Part shown: in pieces, positions 38,739 to 50,779 of the stretch | Numbering within the stretch: the stretch's first letter is position 1 | How the letters are laid out: each line of letters starts with the position of its first letter | NCBI GenBank assembly: GCA_050084515.1 | Contig: CM114271.1 | Location: 3,410,001-3,474,000 of the forward strand | Origin: Blasia pusilla | Lineage: Eukaryota; Marchantiophyta; Marchantiopsida; Blasiales | Length of the DNA: 64,000 bases | Direction: 5' to 3' | The notes under the pieces: generated by a model | Told to the model about the DNA's origin: nothing | Database searches by the model: none | Seen by the model: the letters and a program-made list of their open reading frames with translations, nothing else | Translations under genes and position numbers: made by a program

Positions 38739-41700
38739 TTTTGAGGAGCTGGACATCTCCTTTCAGTGTACTCTAATTTCTTCTTTACCGTGGTTCTTGC
38801 TTGCTGCATGCAGCCAAGCAACAGGGGTAGTCATAAACCTTGGTCCTTCCACATTAGAAGTGAGACAGGCTGCAAAAGAACCACCATATAGCAAAGCTTA
38901 TGGGGCCATTGCCCATTCAGATGTGGTGGTGGGAGGTAGACACTATTTTCTTGTCTGAGTTGCTTCACCTGTGATCACAAACTCAGCAAAATTTTTCCCT
39001 GTTCCATGTAGATGCTGTGAGCACTTTGACACCCATTGTGTTTCTTAGAGCTCATTCAGTCAAATATTGAGCAATATTTAACCTGGGACAAGATGGTAGA
39101 TAGGAAAACGGGTAGGGAAAGAGGTAAGTTAGAGCAGATAGATCTACTGCACATGCGTTCTCTGACATGAGTTCCGCCAGGATTCATTGACTGTAAAGCA
39201 TATTCCCACTTGTTCCTATGGAGCCTAAGGCGGCAAATGCATGGAGCTTCACAGCAGAGTGTACGAAAATAGAAACTTGCTGAGATTGGGGCGCAGGTTA
39301 AATAACATTATCTATCCCATGAACTACTGCTTCCTATTCTTGGGACTCATGAGTTCTATGTGGGGAAACCGGATATAATACACTTGGACCACCTTGTAGC
39401 AGAGCATAGTGATGGTCAAGGGTTTCACAGCCTTCCTAACTTGTCATAACACTCTTTTTGAGAGTTTAATTGTTATCTTGGTCCCATGGCATGTACATCT
39501 GCAATGTGGGTAATATGCAGCCCACTAGTGGGTCTGACTCACCCAGACACATCCTGTAAGCAATTTCTTCTGGACCTCAATATGAGCAATGACTGGATGC
39601 CAATGGCCGCAAGCAGTCTACCTCATTGGATGGTTCTACTTTCAATGCATTATTTCTGCTTTTCAGGGACCAACAGCAGAGTTCATAATTTTTGTACTGG
39701 TTTTTGCTGCAAGGATAGAACAAACTCTTGCCAGTAGCTAAGAAGCGGTAACAGGCAAAATCTGGACGATAAAAAGGAATGTGATTGCAACAATGTGATA
39801 AATTGGGCGTTAGTAGGTTGGATATGAAGTGAACAATCATCTGAGTGATCCGAACAACTGCATATGGACTGGATATGGAGGAAGTGAGGATCGGGACCAC
39901 GGTTGAGCCTGATCATCTATCACCGGTTTTATCCTGACAGCTAATAGTAAGAAATATACCCTCCCTACCGTCTGTATATGGCAGTGGTTAGTCTCTTTGC
40001 CAGATTTATCTGACTGATGCATGTCTTTGGCAAAGAACGAACACTGGGACAACTAGTGTCAGACTCGTGTATTTGTATGAATGTAGGAATGATTCTTTCG
40101 TGCCGTATGTTAGGTCGGGGGATGGAAATGAATTTGATTATGGTGAGTATCTAATTAAGTAAACTCGAGTAGTTTTACTTGAATTGTCAAGGCATCTTCA
40201 CAACAATCCTGATAACATGTAGAGTCTTTCGTCTTCACTACTTTTGGTTTACTCACTCCATGCTCGTATTTCTTCCCACTAAATTTTGACCCTTACATCT
40301 GATGCGATACTCCAAAGAGTGAAACCAGGAGAGTATGTTTGCTCGGTAGGAACCATGGATTTGACAGGCTAGACCTTTCTATCGGAGAGGTGGTTCCTCT
40401 AATACTTCAGTCCTCGTGGATGCTCGTGTCAAGCAGCACGAATTCACGTTGAGTACCCATTGCACCCATTCGCTTAACATTTATTCGATGAGATTGTCTA
40501 ATTAGATGCGAGAGGTGTCATAATTAGATGTGATAGTTGTCAGAAAGGGATAACTAATTAGATAGTGGGAGCCTCGTTGTCTTCTGTGCGTCGCATAAAC
40601 CTACCGAGGCTTTGGAGAATACTTCGGATCTGCTCGAGCTTTTCTCGATCCTTCTTATAGTAGACGGCTCTCGACCCTTCTTTTAAGATGATGATTTCAT
40701 CAGCCATTGAAATGGAATACCTTTTAGTAAACTCTGGCAACTCCTTGCTTTAATGAATCCAACATCCATGGATCCACAAATTGTTATATATTGCCAAATA
40801 TTGGTGAGAGGGCTACTACGCATTGTACTAAAGATCATGAACATACCTTCTCATAAAATTTTGGTCATATGGTTAGATGCCCAAGATTCAGAAATGAGTT
40901 GTACATCTTTTGAGATATTTAGCCTTTTCGGAGTAGGTTTGGTTCCAATTTTATTTAATGTACGTTTAGAGGTATTATGTATGATGGGTGATTCCCACGG
41001 AGGTTAAGTTTTGTACTTGCAGTTAATAAGGAAGGTAGGGTGGTATGGGTGGGTGCTCATCCTTTCATTTCAATATTTAACATCACACCAAGAATCTTTA
41101 TCATAACAACACAGAGAAATCACTCCTAAAGGGCCTCCTGCTTATAGATGAATTATTTTTTGTTGAAGATGAAATTAGATTTGAAGGTATTCTTGTCTCT
41201 TCGCCCCCCATCGGATAATAGCTCTTTGAAACCCCCCTTTCGCCTCTTCAACATGCCTGAAAAGGTGCCCCTGCTTCTTCTGTGTTCGGTATCCGCAAGC
41301 GGAATTCACACACTGATTCTTACGTTAGCATGAGAAGATTCCTATGCTCCATGGGTTTAGATGCAAATTCCGACATAACTGCTTAGCTTGTACCCTCTCG
41401 CGGCGGCCGATTTGATAGCACACAGGCAAGGTGAATCTCCCGCATCAGCATCAAATCACTCTCAGATCTGCCTTTCTCATGGAAGTCCCCCCATCACCTG
41501 AAGTGGCTTGAAAGCATTCCCTTACGTCTGCCATGGGCTTCATGTAAGTCCTATCTTCGGTGCGTAATTGTTCAAGTGCAGATCCATTGAAATCCGAGTC
41601 ATGGGCTTGGAGGGACGCGAATTCATTGTCCTCTTATCCATGAATCAAATCTAGTTTCTTTTCTGCTTGGGAGGAGTGCAAGTGGATCTGCAGCGTATGC

Positions 41701-42200
41701 ACACCAAACCGAGCCCCGAGGTCTACACGTCAGTGTGGGGAGGTTAACTTAACTAGCTGTAGTTTGTCTTTTGGTGAGATATCTATTGCGTTTGGTATGT
41801 GCGCTAGAAGTCGAAATTGAAGAATGACGTGGTGATTCAACTTGCATGGTTTCTGTCGGGTGTTGTTAGTGAGGTTTTGGACTTTTTTCAAATTCAGTTC
41901 GCATTATTTTGATCGGATATTGGTTTTTGGAACGTGTACTGTTGTGATTTCGAAAGTTTTGATCATGTAAGACTTTTTTTTTTTCCTTGGGGATTTTGTG
42001 GTCGTCTTTTATTCGTACTTTCTTTTCTCTCGTGGCAAAGGAACATGTAAAACCACTTCCACTACTTTCATGATTCGAAAATTATGGATCACACATGTTG
42101 CAAATTTTTTGGAGAAAATGTTTTAGAGAGGGCCTTTAGGTTTACAACATATTTTCTGAGAGACGGTCAATTTCTGAAGTGGAGTATGAAATGATTACTT
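38739..42200. other. Region downstream of UGE without a supported gene
   Basis: The first few hundred bases are probably UGE 3' UTR. Beyond that there are only short open frames (for example minus strand 40558-40740) lacking recognisable domains or splice support. Confidence 0.55.
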
Positions 42201-42261
42201 TTCTTTGCTGTTTAGGTTTGTGCTCGTAGTGGAAGTGGTCGTAACATAGCTATATCTCTTC

Positions 42262-42500
42262 CACCTCGTTGGAGTATACGAGGTGCTCTGATGCCAATGA
42301 GATTCTTAATAAGGCTTTAGCTAACTCCACCATTTCCAAGGATTTGGGACTCAGGAGTTTTGCCAGCCCCGCAGAGTTCTGCTTCCTCGACAATTTACCC
42401 AGCGCCCTAAATTCCTGACGAATGGCTTTAGCGTCAGACAGGGGGTTTCCATTCATGATTCGATTCATAGCTATGAGTATGAACACCTCGTATACTCCAA
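42262..42500. repeat. 17-bp inverted repeat enclosing a 78-codon frame
   Basis: TTGGAGTATACGAGGTG at 42269-42285 and its exact complement at 42484-42500 are 198 bases apart. The left arm also sits in a local hairpin (CACCTCG...CGAGGTG). A minus-strand frame (42250-42486) of 78 codons spans the loop but has no recognised domain. It could be a small foldback element. Confidence 0.6.
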
Positions 42501-42728
42501 GACTCGAAGATAGGCTATAAAAGACCCAAGCCCTCTCTCAAATTTCGAGTGGTATTGGAAGAACTAGGAAAAGTAGCACATCATGAAAAGCTCCACTTTG
42601 AGAATATAAAATGATTGAATGAGGCTCTCTCTCTATCTATAACTCGGAGCAAACCCAAATCACATTTGACTCGCCCAAGATGGTAAATTTGCTCCTCCCA
42701 AGGCCCAAATGGTTCTCTTCATACACTT

Positions 42729-42800
42729 CACTTTGATGATGAGATGGCGTGTGAAAAATGAAAACCTTGCACACTTTGATGATGAGATGCCATTTGAAAA
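42729..42800. repeat. Two-copy ~43-bp direct repeat
   Basis: CACTTTGATGATGAGATG occurs at 42729 and again at 42772, each followed by a related GTGTGAAAA or ATTTGAAAA. Confidence 0.75.
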
Positions 42801-42965
42801 CTCGGAATAATATAATGATCACGGAGGCGAAAAGAAAAAAAACGCTTCACTCCATGAGGGGCTCTTAAATGAACCTAAGGAAGGAGTCGGAAGAACTGGA
42901 AACCCCAATAATGAAACATATATTGAAAACCTGACGTATTTGAAAGCGTTATCCCCAAACTCTAA

Positions 42966-43160
42966 TGAAAGAGGGCGAATGTGTGGGCATTGTGTGCCAT
43001 CATTAGACCAAACGCTTATGGATTCCCTCAACTTTGGAGGAGGGGGGAAAATATGTGTCTTCATGCGACCAATGCATTACTTATGGATTCCCTTAACTCT
43101 AGAGCAAAAGGGGAGATATGTGCGTCATCATAAGACCAATCACTTTTGGATTGGCACACG
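42966..43160 (+). repeat. Three-copy ~70-bp tandem repeat
   Basis: Diverged units starting at about 42966, 43037 and 43106. Each has a G-rich start (AGAGGGCGAATGTG, GGGGGGAAAATATGTG, GGGGAGATATGTG), then CATCAT or CATG, AGACCAA or CGACCAA, and TTATGGATTCCCT or TTTTGGATTGG. Confidence 0.65.
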
Positions 43161-44340
43161 CATGCACAACGTGGATCTCTTGGGTGTGAAGTCCACGAGC
43201 AAAGAAGTGGATTAAAAATTGAATACAAATTCCGTTTCCACATAGAGATTGGTTCCATTTTCTTGGTTCGTTTGTTGGGTGACACAAAGTTAGGATTAAA
43301 TTTGCAACTGATTTTTTTTTATTCAATGGCTTTTGGAATATCAATTTGGTAGCCCATTCCAGTTAGGACTTTAGATTAACTTTTTTAGGCTCAAATAAAA
43401 AAGTTTATCGAATCGTTGAATAGGAAATTCACTTGTCGCACTCGAACACGAATTCTCCATGAGTTTTTACATTGTCCGCCCAAAGACCAAGTTTGAAGTC
43501 CCTCCTCTTCAACACTTGAGACTTGAAACTTATTATGGGGTGAAGATTTGGGTTTGGCTTCCTAGCCCCATGGAAGCTCGCAAAGAGATTTAAACTGCCA
43601 CCTTCACCTTCAAAGGATCATTCTACTCAATTCAATCCAAGAAAAGCCAATAGGCCTATAGGACCCCTTCCACACTTGTCTTCATGACACGCACGTATAG
43701 GCACCTCCTCATCCTAGTTTTCCAACATTCAGTTTTGGTCCTCCAAGACGAAGATTTTTCCTATGGAAGCTTTGATATTTTTTCCAACTTCGACTTCGAA
43801 TTCTTAAGAAGTCATGTTTGAAAAGCAGGTAAGTAAGCGTTCTCCATTTCTATCAATAGGGTAAGGACGTTTCCCCACTTATGTAGAATATCTATATAAC
43901 TATATATAATTAAAAGAGGATGGGGTTTGAAGAAACCCTCCTCATTTGTGGAGATTTGTGTTAAATTTTTTTTTACGATGTTGACACATGTCATTTTAAG
44001 AAAAAAATTCAATTAAGAGGAAACAATTAAATGGAAAAAGAAGAATGATTTTCTTAAAATCTAAATATTAACCTCTAATTAAAATTAAAGGAAATACGCC
44101 ATGGAGCTTACCATCTCTCACCGTGAGGAGAGGGAGGGAAGGGCCATCAAACTCGATTCCCCAAGAGAACTCTCGATCACACATGAGAAGCACATCATGA
44201 ATGAACGGATGAATTAATGAGTGCTATGGTAGACGTATCCATCTCCATCGAAAGGCCCATGGAACCCACTCCCAAAAGACGAAATGTCACCAAAGCTTTC
44301 GTCCATGATTGACTAGAGACCGAAGAATTTATATATCTAC
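43161..44340. other. Non-coding stretch
   Basis: No supported gene. Short frames only, with T and A runs near 43310 and 43970. Confidence 0.5.
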
Positions 44341-44350
44341 CCTCTCTATC

Positions 44351-45136
44351 GATATATATATATATATCTCTCTCGCTCCTCAAGCCCCTCCCTCCACCAT
44401 TCCAGCGCTCGTTCCTTCCTTGTGCGGATGGCATAATTGTCCTTGAAAGGGACCCCAAACCATCCGCTCATGCATGAGACTCCGGTCTTCAATACCCGCG
44501 AAGTCTTTGTGAGCGCGAGTGATTTTGGGACGGACGGACGGAGGGCTAAAAGTGTACTGCCCGGACGAAAAAAGTAAGGACGTGGACGGCCGCCACAATC
44601 CGTCCCGTCTGATGTACTCGCCCTCGAAATCCTGTACGTCCCATGCAACAACGACAGCCTCCACATCAACGACGACGGCCACGTCGAAGTCAGAATCCGT
44701 CCTCTCCCTCCATCATGGATGGAATCCGATGGATGGACGGACGGACGGACGGATGGATGGAGGGAGGAAGACGAGTACGGAACTCACGAAAGTAACGTGG
44801 GTTTTTTTCGCTCTCCGTGGGTGTGTCTGGCTGTGGGCTGTGGATGGGAATCATGCGACGTATTCCGTAGGCGTGAGAGGGGTTTGACGTTACATGGATG
44901 ATGATGATGGATGGAGTGAGTACGTGTTGGCTCCTGCTTCTTCATGCAAAGGTTCATTCATTCATCTCGGTCGTCTGTGGTGATCATCGTGGACGGAAGG
45001 ACGGATGGAGTGATGGATGGATGTTTTGTCTACTCTCTACACTCAGTTGCTCAACAGCTCCCATCACAGTCTGCAATAATGGGCCGCGGTGCGCTGGACG
45101 GACGGAGCCATGGATGGATGGATAATGGACGGACAC
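44351..45136. repeat. Cluster of TA and GGAC/GGAT microsatellites
   Basis: (TA)n at 44351-44368; GGAC/GGAT tetranucleotide runs at about 44528-44543, 44727-44767, 44991-45023 and 45096-45136, with (ATG)n near 44896. The same tetranucleotide theme recurs in at least four blocks over 600 bases, separated by unrelated sequence. The overlapping open frames are by-products. Confidence 0.8.
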
Positions 45137-45199
45137 AGGGACAGTACTTTCTATGGTAATCATCAGATGGAGAGAGTCGGAGGAAAGGGAGACCGTAAC

Positions 45200-48100
45200 T
45201 TCAACTCTCAGTGTCACTAAGGGCTACTACTGTAGCGAGCGGGTAGTGACTGCTAACTGAAGCATCTCCGAATTGGTGGAGTGGGACAATTTGGAGGGTT
45301 TCTAAAAAGGTGGGAGTTTTAGGAAAAACACGTGGTGGAAAACTCGGAGACTTTCCACGAATGAGGATGAGGGAACTTTGAAGGCTTCCACATAAGCGGG
45401 AGACTAGTTTAGCCCTTCCTTACTAGAGTCAAATAAAAAAATCAAAAGGACGTTGTGGTTTAGATCTTCGAAGCTTGAAAGTTAAATAAACAAGTGTCAA
45501 GTCCGTGTAATGCATAGGTGACGGAAGGATATCTAAGCATAGGTTAAATCCTTGAACTTGTTAATTTAATTATTTTTTTAAAGTATGACACATGAGGGTT
45601 GAAAGTATAGGTGTCAACACCGGAAGATGGTTTTTTAAATTGGTTTAAAGTTTTTTTTTAATCTACTTTGAATGATCCTATGGGTTTAGAAAAAAAACGA
45701 TCTTATTAGTTGAAAGTGCTAAGTGTCAAGAGGAGACGTGTTTGCAAAATGAAAGGACACTCTCCAATAAAAATATAGATAAAACATCTTTATTATTAAT
45801 TTTATGTAGCATTAACACTAGGTTGTCCACTCGTAAGGCGTACTTGGCTGGATTTGCATGAAATCTCAATCGATTTGAAAAAAATCCATAACTAATCATT
45901 AGGGCCTAGTTTAGACCCGTCTTTTGTGGTATGTGTAGAACAAGCCACCTCATCATAATTTTAATTATTTTCTATTTTAAACACCTAAGTTTAGGCTTCA
46001 TTATTATTTTATTTTATCTTGGTGGGGTATCTTAGGCATTACATCCCATTCCTAGGTTCATATAAAGTGTGAGGGTTTTTATTTACATTATTGTGTAAAT
46101 AAGTTCATATGAAGCATTATGTTATGAAAATGTTCATTTTAATCTTTGCATTCTCCATTCTGATTTCCTCAATTCTAACTAATTTCGACTTTCATACAAC
46201 GGGTAAGATTATGAACCCGTTCATTTTTGTATAAGTAAATACAACAAAATTTTCTTGTATATCTCTACTAATCTACAACATTCATATTTTACTCATCATT
46301 TTTTTTGGGGCCAAGACTTTGGTTTGTTCTTTTAAAAGGCTTCTCTTATTTTAGGAAATGTGAAGTTCCATTCCATAGAGCCTTAGGACCTCAATAGCAT
46401 AGATGTTAAGAATTAGGAATTTCCAAGTCCACTCAGGGCTCATAGTGGGCATGATAAAATTCAAGGTAGTATGTTGATTGTATGCCTCAGTTTCTTTGCC
46501 CTACACATAGTCAACTATTTCTTTATCAATAATAATATGACTCACAGACAAGTTGGATTGGATTTACCTCCTAAACTCAAGAGTCTTTATCATAGCCCTC
46601 CACCCCTTATCAAGGATGTACATTTTGGAGTCCAATTTTTTGAGGCACATCCAAAAATCTCCAAACCTTTTGTTTAGCACGATTTTGTGGGGGTTAACAT
46701 TCACTTCCCATTGGCTTGGACAAGGCTACTAATCCACTTAGTATAGTGCATTGGAGATGCCCTAAGGTCATGGTCCAATGTGCTTAGTCCCCAAAATGGT
46801 CTCCAATTTGTGCTTTGATAAATGAGTGCTCAAATTTTCATTTCTGTTATTTTTTCATCTTGAATGTTGCTTAATCAATGATAGACTAGTAAGAATATTT
46901 GTATACACATGGGATTGGGTGGTAAGAGAAAAATCGAAGATTTGGAAAATAGTGATACAACCGATATGAAAGGCTTGTAAGAAAATTTCTCGAGAGTTGG
47001 GTGATAGAGAAGCGTAAATAGAAGAGAACAAGTTGATAGTGAGATTATAAGCTTTGACATCACAACTTGTACAAATATATAAGACCACTACTTTTCAGAA
47101 ATACGAGTTATTTTGCTACCAACAACTAGACATTATGTTATATAGACTGTAATTGAATGAAGGGTATATCTTTTTTTAAAAAGGTGAGACTTAACTCCTA
47201 TGTAGCACCTTACTTATTTTGTCATTCATCCCAATATATGATTATGATTGGCCTAAAAAATCCGTCGCTTAGAGATTGCCCAAGGTTGTATGGAATCGGA
47301 CATGTCCATCCATGAGATGAATATGCCCCACAGGTCTCATGCTTGGGTTTTTTTACCTAAGTCGTCCGCACGAACTCAAGATGTAGAATCGGATGTGGGC
47401 TTGGATTGAGGGAGGCGGGCATGGATCGAACGGGTATGCGGGTTGTGAGACCTAGCCTAGCTCGCATCAAGCCCCTAGAGCCAGAGGCCTCTACGCGTAA
47501 GACAATGTTACATATGGACAAAATTTTTGTCTGTGGAGTTACGTCTGTCCTATAGACGAACTTGGTTCTTCCTATAAAGGACTATTCATCCAATGTTGTC
47601 AAGTATTTGTAGCAATAATTCTAAGCCATGGTATAAGGTTGTGTTAAATTTTCTTCTTTTTTTAAAAAAATTGTTGGATTTTTTTGGTTGTTGTAGATTT
47701 TCCTACTTCTATTCTCCAAGAGGGATTTTTGAGGCATGCCTCCTCATAATGGAAGTACTAGGATTTGTTGAAAATTTGCAGAAGTTTCCAATTTGAGATC
47801 ATGAGAAGACATGCACAACATGCAATCAATGAATTGACAAATGAAAAGATACAACATAATGTTGTGCTCCACATATAATCCATAAACCGTGATCAAAATT
47901 ACAATTACTGCGTGTCAAACTCAACTTATTTTTTATGTCACCTCAATAATAGCCTTTCATGTGAAGAGCCATATTAGAATATTTCTAGTTTAATCCACAC
48001 ATTTTAAGAAAGCATGATTTTCATAATATTATAAACATCTCATCCTATATAATTTCACTTGAAAATAACTTGAAAGTACATTAAGGTAATATCTCATGAT

Positions 48101-49200
48101 ACGGATAAAGTAAACATGTCTCAAAATGTAATTAATATCTCGGAAAACAATTCCAATGGATGAAAATAAGGTATATACATGTATGGTGTATCAAATTTTT
48201 TTCGCTGAAAAGGGTACTGAATTTTCAAATCATAAATATTATTATTTTAGTAACATTGCATAAGGAGAAATTCTCATGGAAAACATACTCAAGTTTTAAA
48301 TCATATGAATATGACTCATTGTATTGTTACAATTCAAATCCCACATGCCCATGAGAGAAGAACATTGAAAGGAAATTCTAACCAATGTCTTATCCCTAAT
48401 GTCTTACAAGCATAACAAATCAATGGATAGACCTACTTACAACCCTTCCATATGGATTCACGTAACCCTTGCAATAACCAAACAAGGCACCAAATTAGTG
48501 GGTATGGCAAAAATTGTCATCTATACTATTATCGGAGCATGCCCCTTCATTTTGCAAACTCTTCTCCTCTTGATACTCGGCAATTTTATCAAATAGGATC
48601 GCTCGCCTTCTAAGCCAACATGATTACTTGAAATTGATTTAAAATGAATTGAGAGTCAATTATGGGAGATAACTACAACCCTTACAAGTTCTCCCTGTTT
48701 TTTTTTTCTCTTCATCTAGCCTATCCACATATCTTATACACACCTTTGATAATTACTTTTTTCCAACCCCTCGGGGCCTCTGGAGACCCATGTACGGGCT
48801 TACACTAGTTGTCAAAAATAGAAGAGAAGGAAATCCTCTTACTAATTATCTCATATAATTTACTAAAATATATTTTATTAAATCTCGAGTATGTGTTTTT
48901 CATGATTTCCCTCTAAGTAGAGAAGTGGGCAGCCTTAATAGGTTTGCATGGTAACCAAGTAAACATATTTAAAAAATACATGAATATATTAGATATATCT
49001 ATATATATAAAAGATGGTACAAATTTTTTTATTGGTGTTTATTTCAAGTTTTATTCTTAACCTGGTCTCCCAGTTTTTTCGTATAAGAATATTTTTTCCT
49101 TAAATCGTATTAAATTTGAACCGGATATAAACCTTAGAAAATCCCAAAGAGGAAAGAGAGCAGAAGGAGCCGACCCCGCTTTTGACCGAAATAGGCGCTT
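45200..49200. other. AT-rich region without a supported gene
   Basis: Only short frames without recognisable motifs. The part at 48530-48900 resembles the interspersed repeat seen at 25660-25870 and, more weakly, 23325-23420. Confidence 0.55.
48530..48900 (+). repeat. Dispersed AT-rich repeat, copy B
   Basis: Shares blocks in order with 25660-25870 (CAAGTTCTCC, TAGCCTATCCA, AATTACTTT). The part before 48640 also resembles 23325-23420 (ACTTGAAATTGATTT). Confidence 0.6.
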
Positions 49201-49225
49201 TCTTTTCTTACTGAGGTCTCGGTTT

Positions 49226-49654
49226 TTGGGCACGATAGAAAAAGCTGACAGTTTTAGGATGGAGTTTTCCCGAGCTTTTGGTGCGGGGACAAGAAAACTG
49301 CCACCACAAGTTGGGGAACAAGTGTGGTTGAGTGTTAAGAATCTCACTCTTCCGAAGGAATTTTCCGCAAAATTGTCAGCCAAGTATGTTGGACCGTATG
49401 TGATCAAGGCAAAGCCGTTTGAGGATGTGTACACGTTGGAGCTGCCAAACGAGTTCAAGATTCACCCGACTTTCCATGTGTCATTATTGAAGAAGTATCT
49501 TCATGACAATGTGCGTCCGGAGCGAATGAGGATGTTGAGACCACAACCGGTCATCAGAAATGAGGAACCAGAGTTCGAGGTTGAGACCATTCTGCGTTCC
49601 AGACGTAGAGCCACCAAGTACGAGTACTTGGTCAAGTGGAAAGGCTATGTCGTG
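49226..49654 (+). pseudogene. Ty3/gypsy chromovirus integrase C-terminus and truncated chromodomain
   Basis: Open frame with the integrase C-terminal GPY/F-type module (GEQVWLSVKNLTLP, AKLSAKYVGPYVI, FKIHPTFHVSLLKKY), followed by a chromodomain start (FEVETILRSRRRATKYEYLVKWKGY). This pairing defines chromoviruses, where the chromodomain steers integration to marked chromatin. The chromodomain stops right after WKGY at about 49648, where an unrelated sequence (TGTCGTGCG...) begins. Upstream integrase, RT and protease are not present, so only a fragment of about 430 bases survives. Confidence 0.88.
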
Positions 49655-50225
49655 CGAATCCACATCTTCATACAACATACATCGCTGACATACCATACGC
49701 ACATACATACATAACATAGAGAGTATCCACAAACGCAAGTGTACCACAACTGAAATCCGTGAAAGACCTACTGTCATAAAACACGTTTACAATCACATAC
49801 AATCGAGCCAAACCCACTCCACGATGGGAGAATCTAGGTCGAAGCTTATGGAAACACCATAGCCAAGAGCTCTACTCACTACCAAGGCTAACTCCCAACG
49901 CACAGGCTCAACTCAAAGAATGATCGTTCTTTGAGGGCAAGCCATCTTATATCCTCCAACCTAAGAGCGGGCCCTCTTTGGGAAAGTCACCCTAACCGAG
50001 TAACCCCAACCCTATGGATGGAACCGCATCTCTACCAAGCCACTACGGTCCTACATAAGGAATGGCCTCTATCAAAGACACCATACTCTACGACATAATC
50101 CGTATGGTCATGACAAATTTGTCGTGCGAATCCACATCGTCATACAACATACATCGCTGACATACCATACGCACATACATACATAACATAGACGAGAGTA
50201 TCCACAAACGCAAGTGTACCACAAC
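49648..50225. mobile_element. Pair of ~104-bp direct repeats with TG...CA-like ends, possible small LTR (TRIM-like) element
   Basis: Near-identical copies lie at 49648-49751 and 50120-50225, differing by only a few bases, including a short indel. Both start TGTCGTGCGAATCCACATC and run through CATACATACATAACATAGA to ACCACAACT. They are about 370 bases apart. The first copy interrupts the chromodomain. Terminal repeats this short around a small non-coding core resemble TRIM retrotransposons, but no clear PBS, PPT or target-site duplication was found. Confidence 0.5.
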
Positions 50226-50779
50226 TCGCCCCCCTAACTGGCGCCCCCACACACACACACCACACTCTAGAAACCTCTCGAAGAATAGACCATGATCAAG
50301 TTACTCTCCCAAGAGGGGTGATCCACTCTCATTGGAAGAGCAAGCAATCCCAAAGCCATACACTCAAGAGAGACACGAGAGACTCAAGATGTGGAATAGA
50401 AGGTGATGAACCCTTGAAGGTCCCTCCTCTTTATATACTCACAAGGGATCCACAAGAGTACGAAATAGAGCTTATCTTATCTTGTGCCACATGGCTTCCT
50501 CTCAAGGCTTAGCCAATCACATTTTGACACAAGTAGATTTCCTCTTATCTCTTCCAAAATATCCTCTTTTACCCACATGATATTTTCCAAATTACCCCAA
50601 CTAACCTAGCCACCAACCAAGACTACTTTTGCTTTTCATTAAAGCAACTACTTTACTTTTATAAAGTCATCTTTTATTTATTACCTCCTTTTCCTAAAGT
50701 TGGGCCCGCATAAAAGAGGCACCATAAAGAGGTTTAAACATAAGAATCTCCTTTTTCTAAGCCAATTTACTTAATACTA
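50226..50779. other. Stretch between the direct repeats and the methyltransferase-like gene
   Basis: Contains a short (CA)n run near 50250-50264 and no supported coding sequence. The promoter and first exon of the following broken gene may lie here. Confidence 0.45.

Noticed and set aside
44346-44682. 100-107-codon minus-strand frames near the GGAC repeats
   Set aside because: Overlapping frames of equal length driven by microsatellite composition; no motif.
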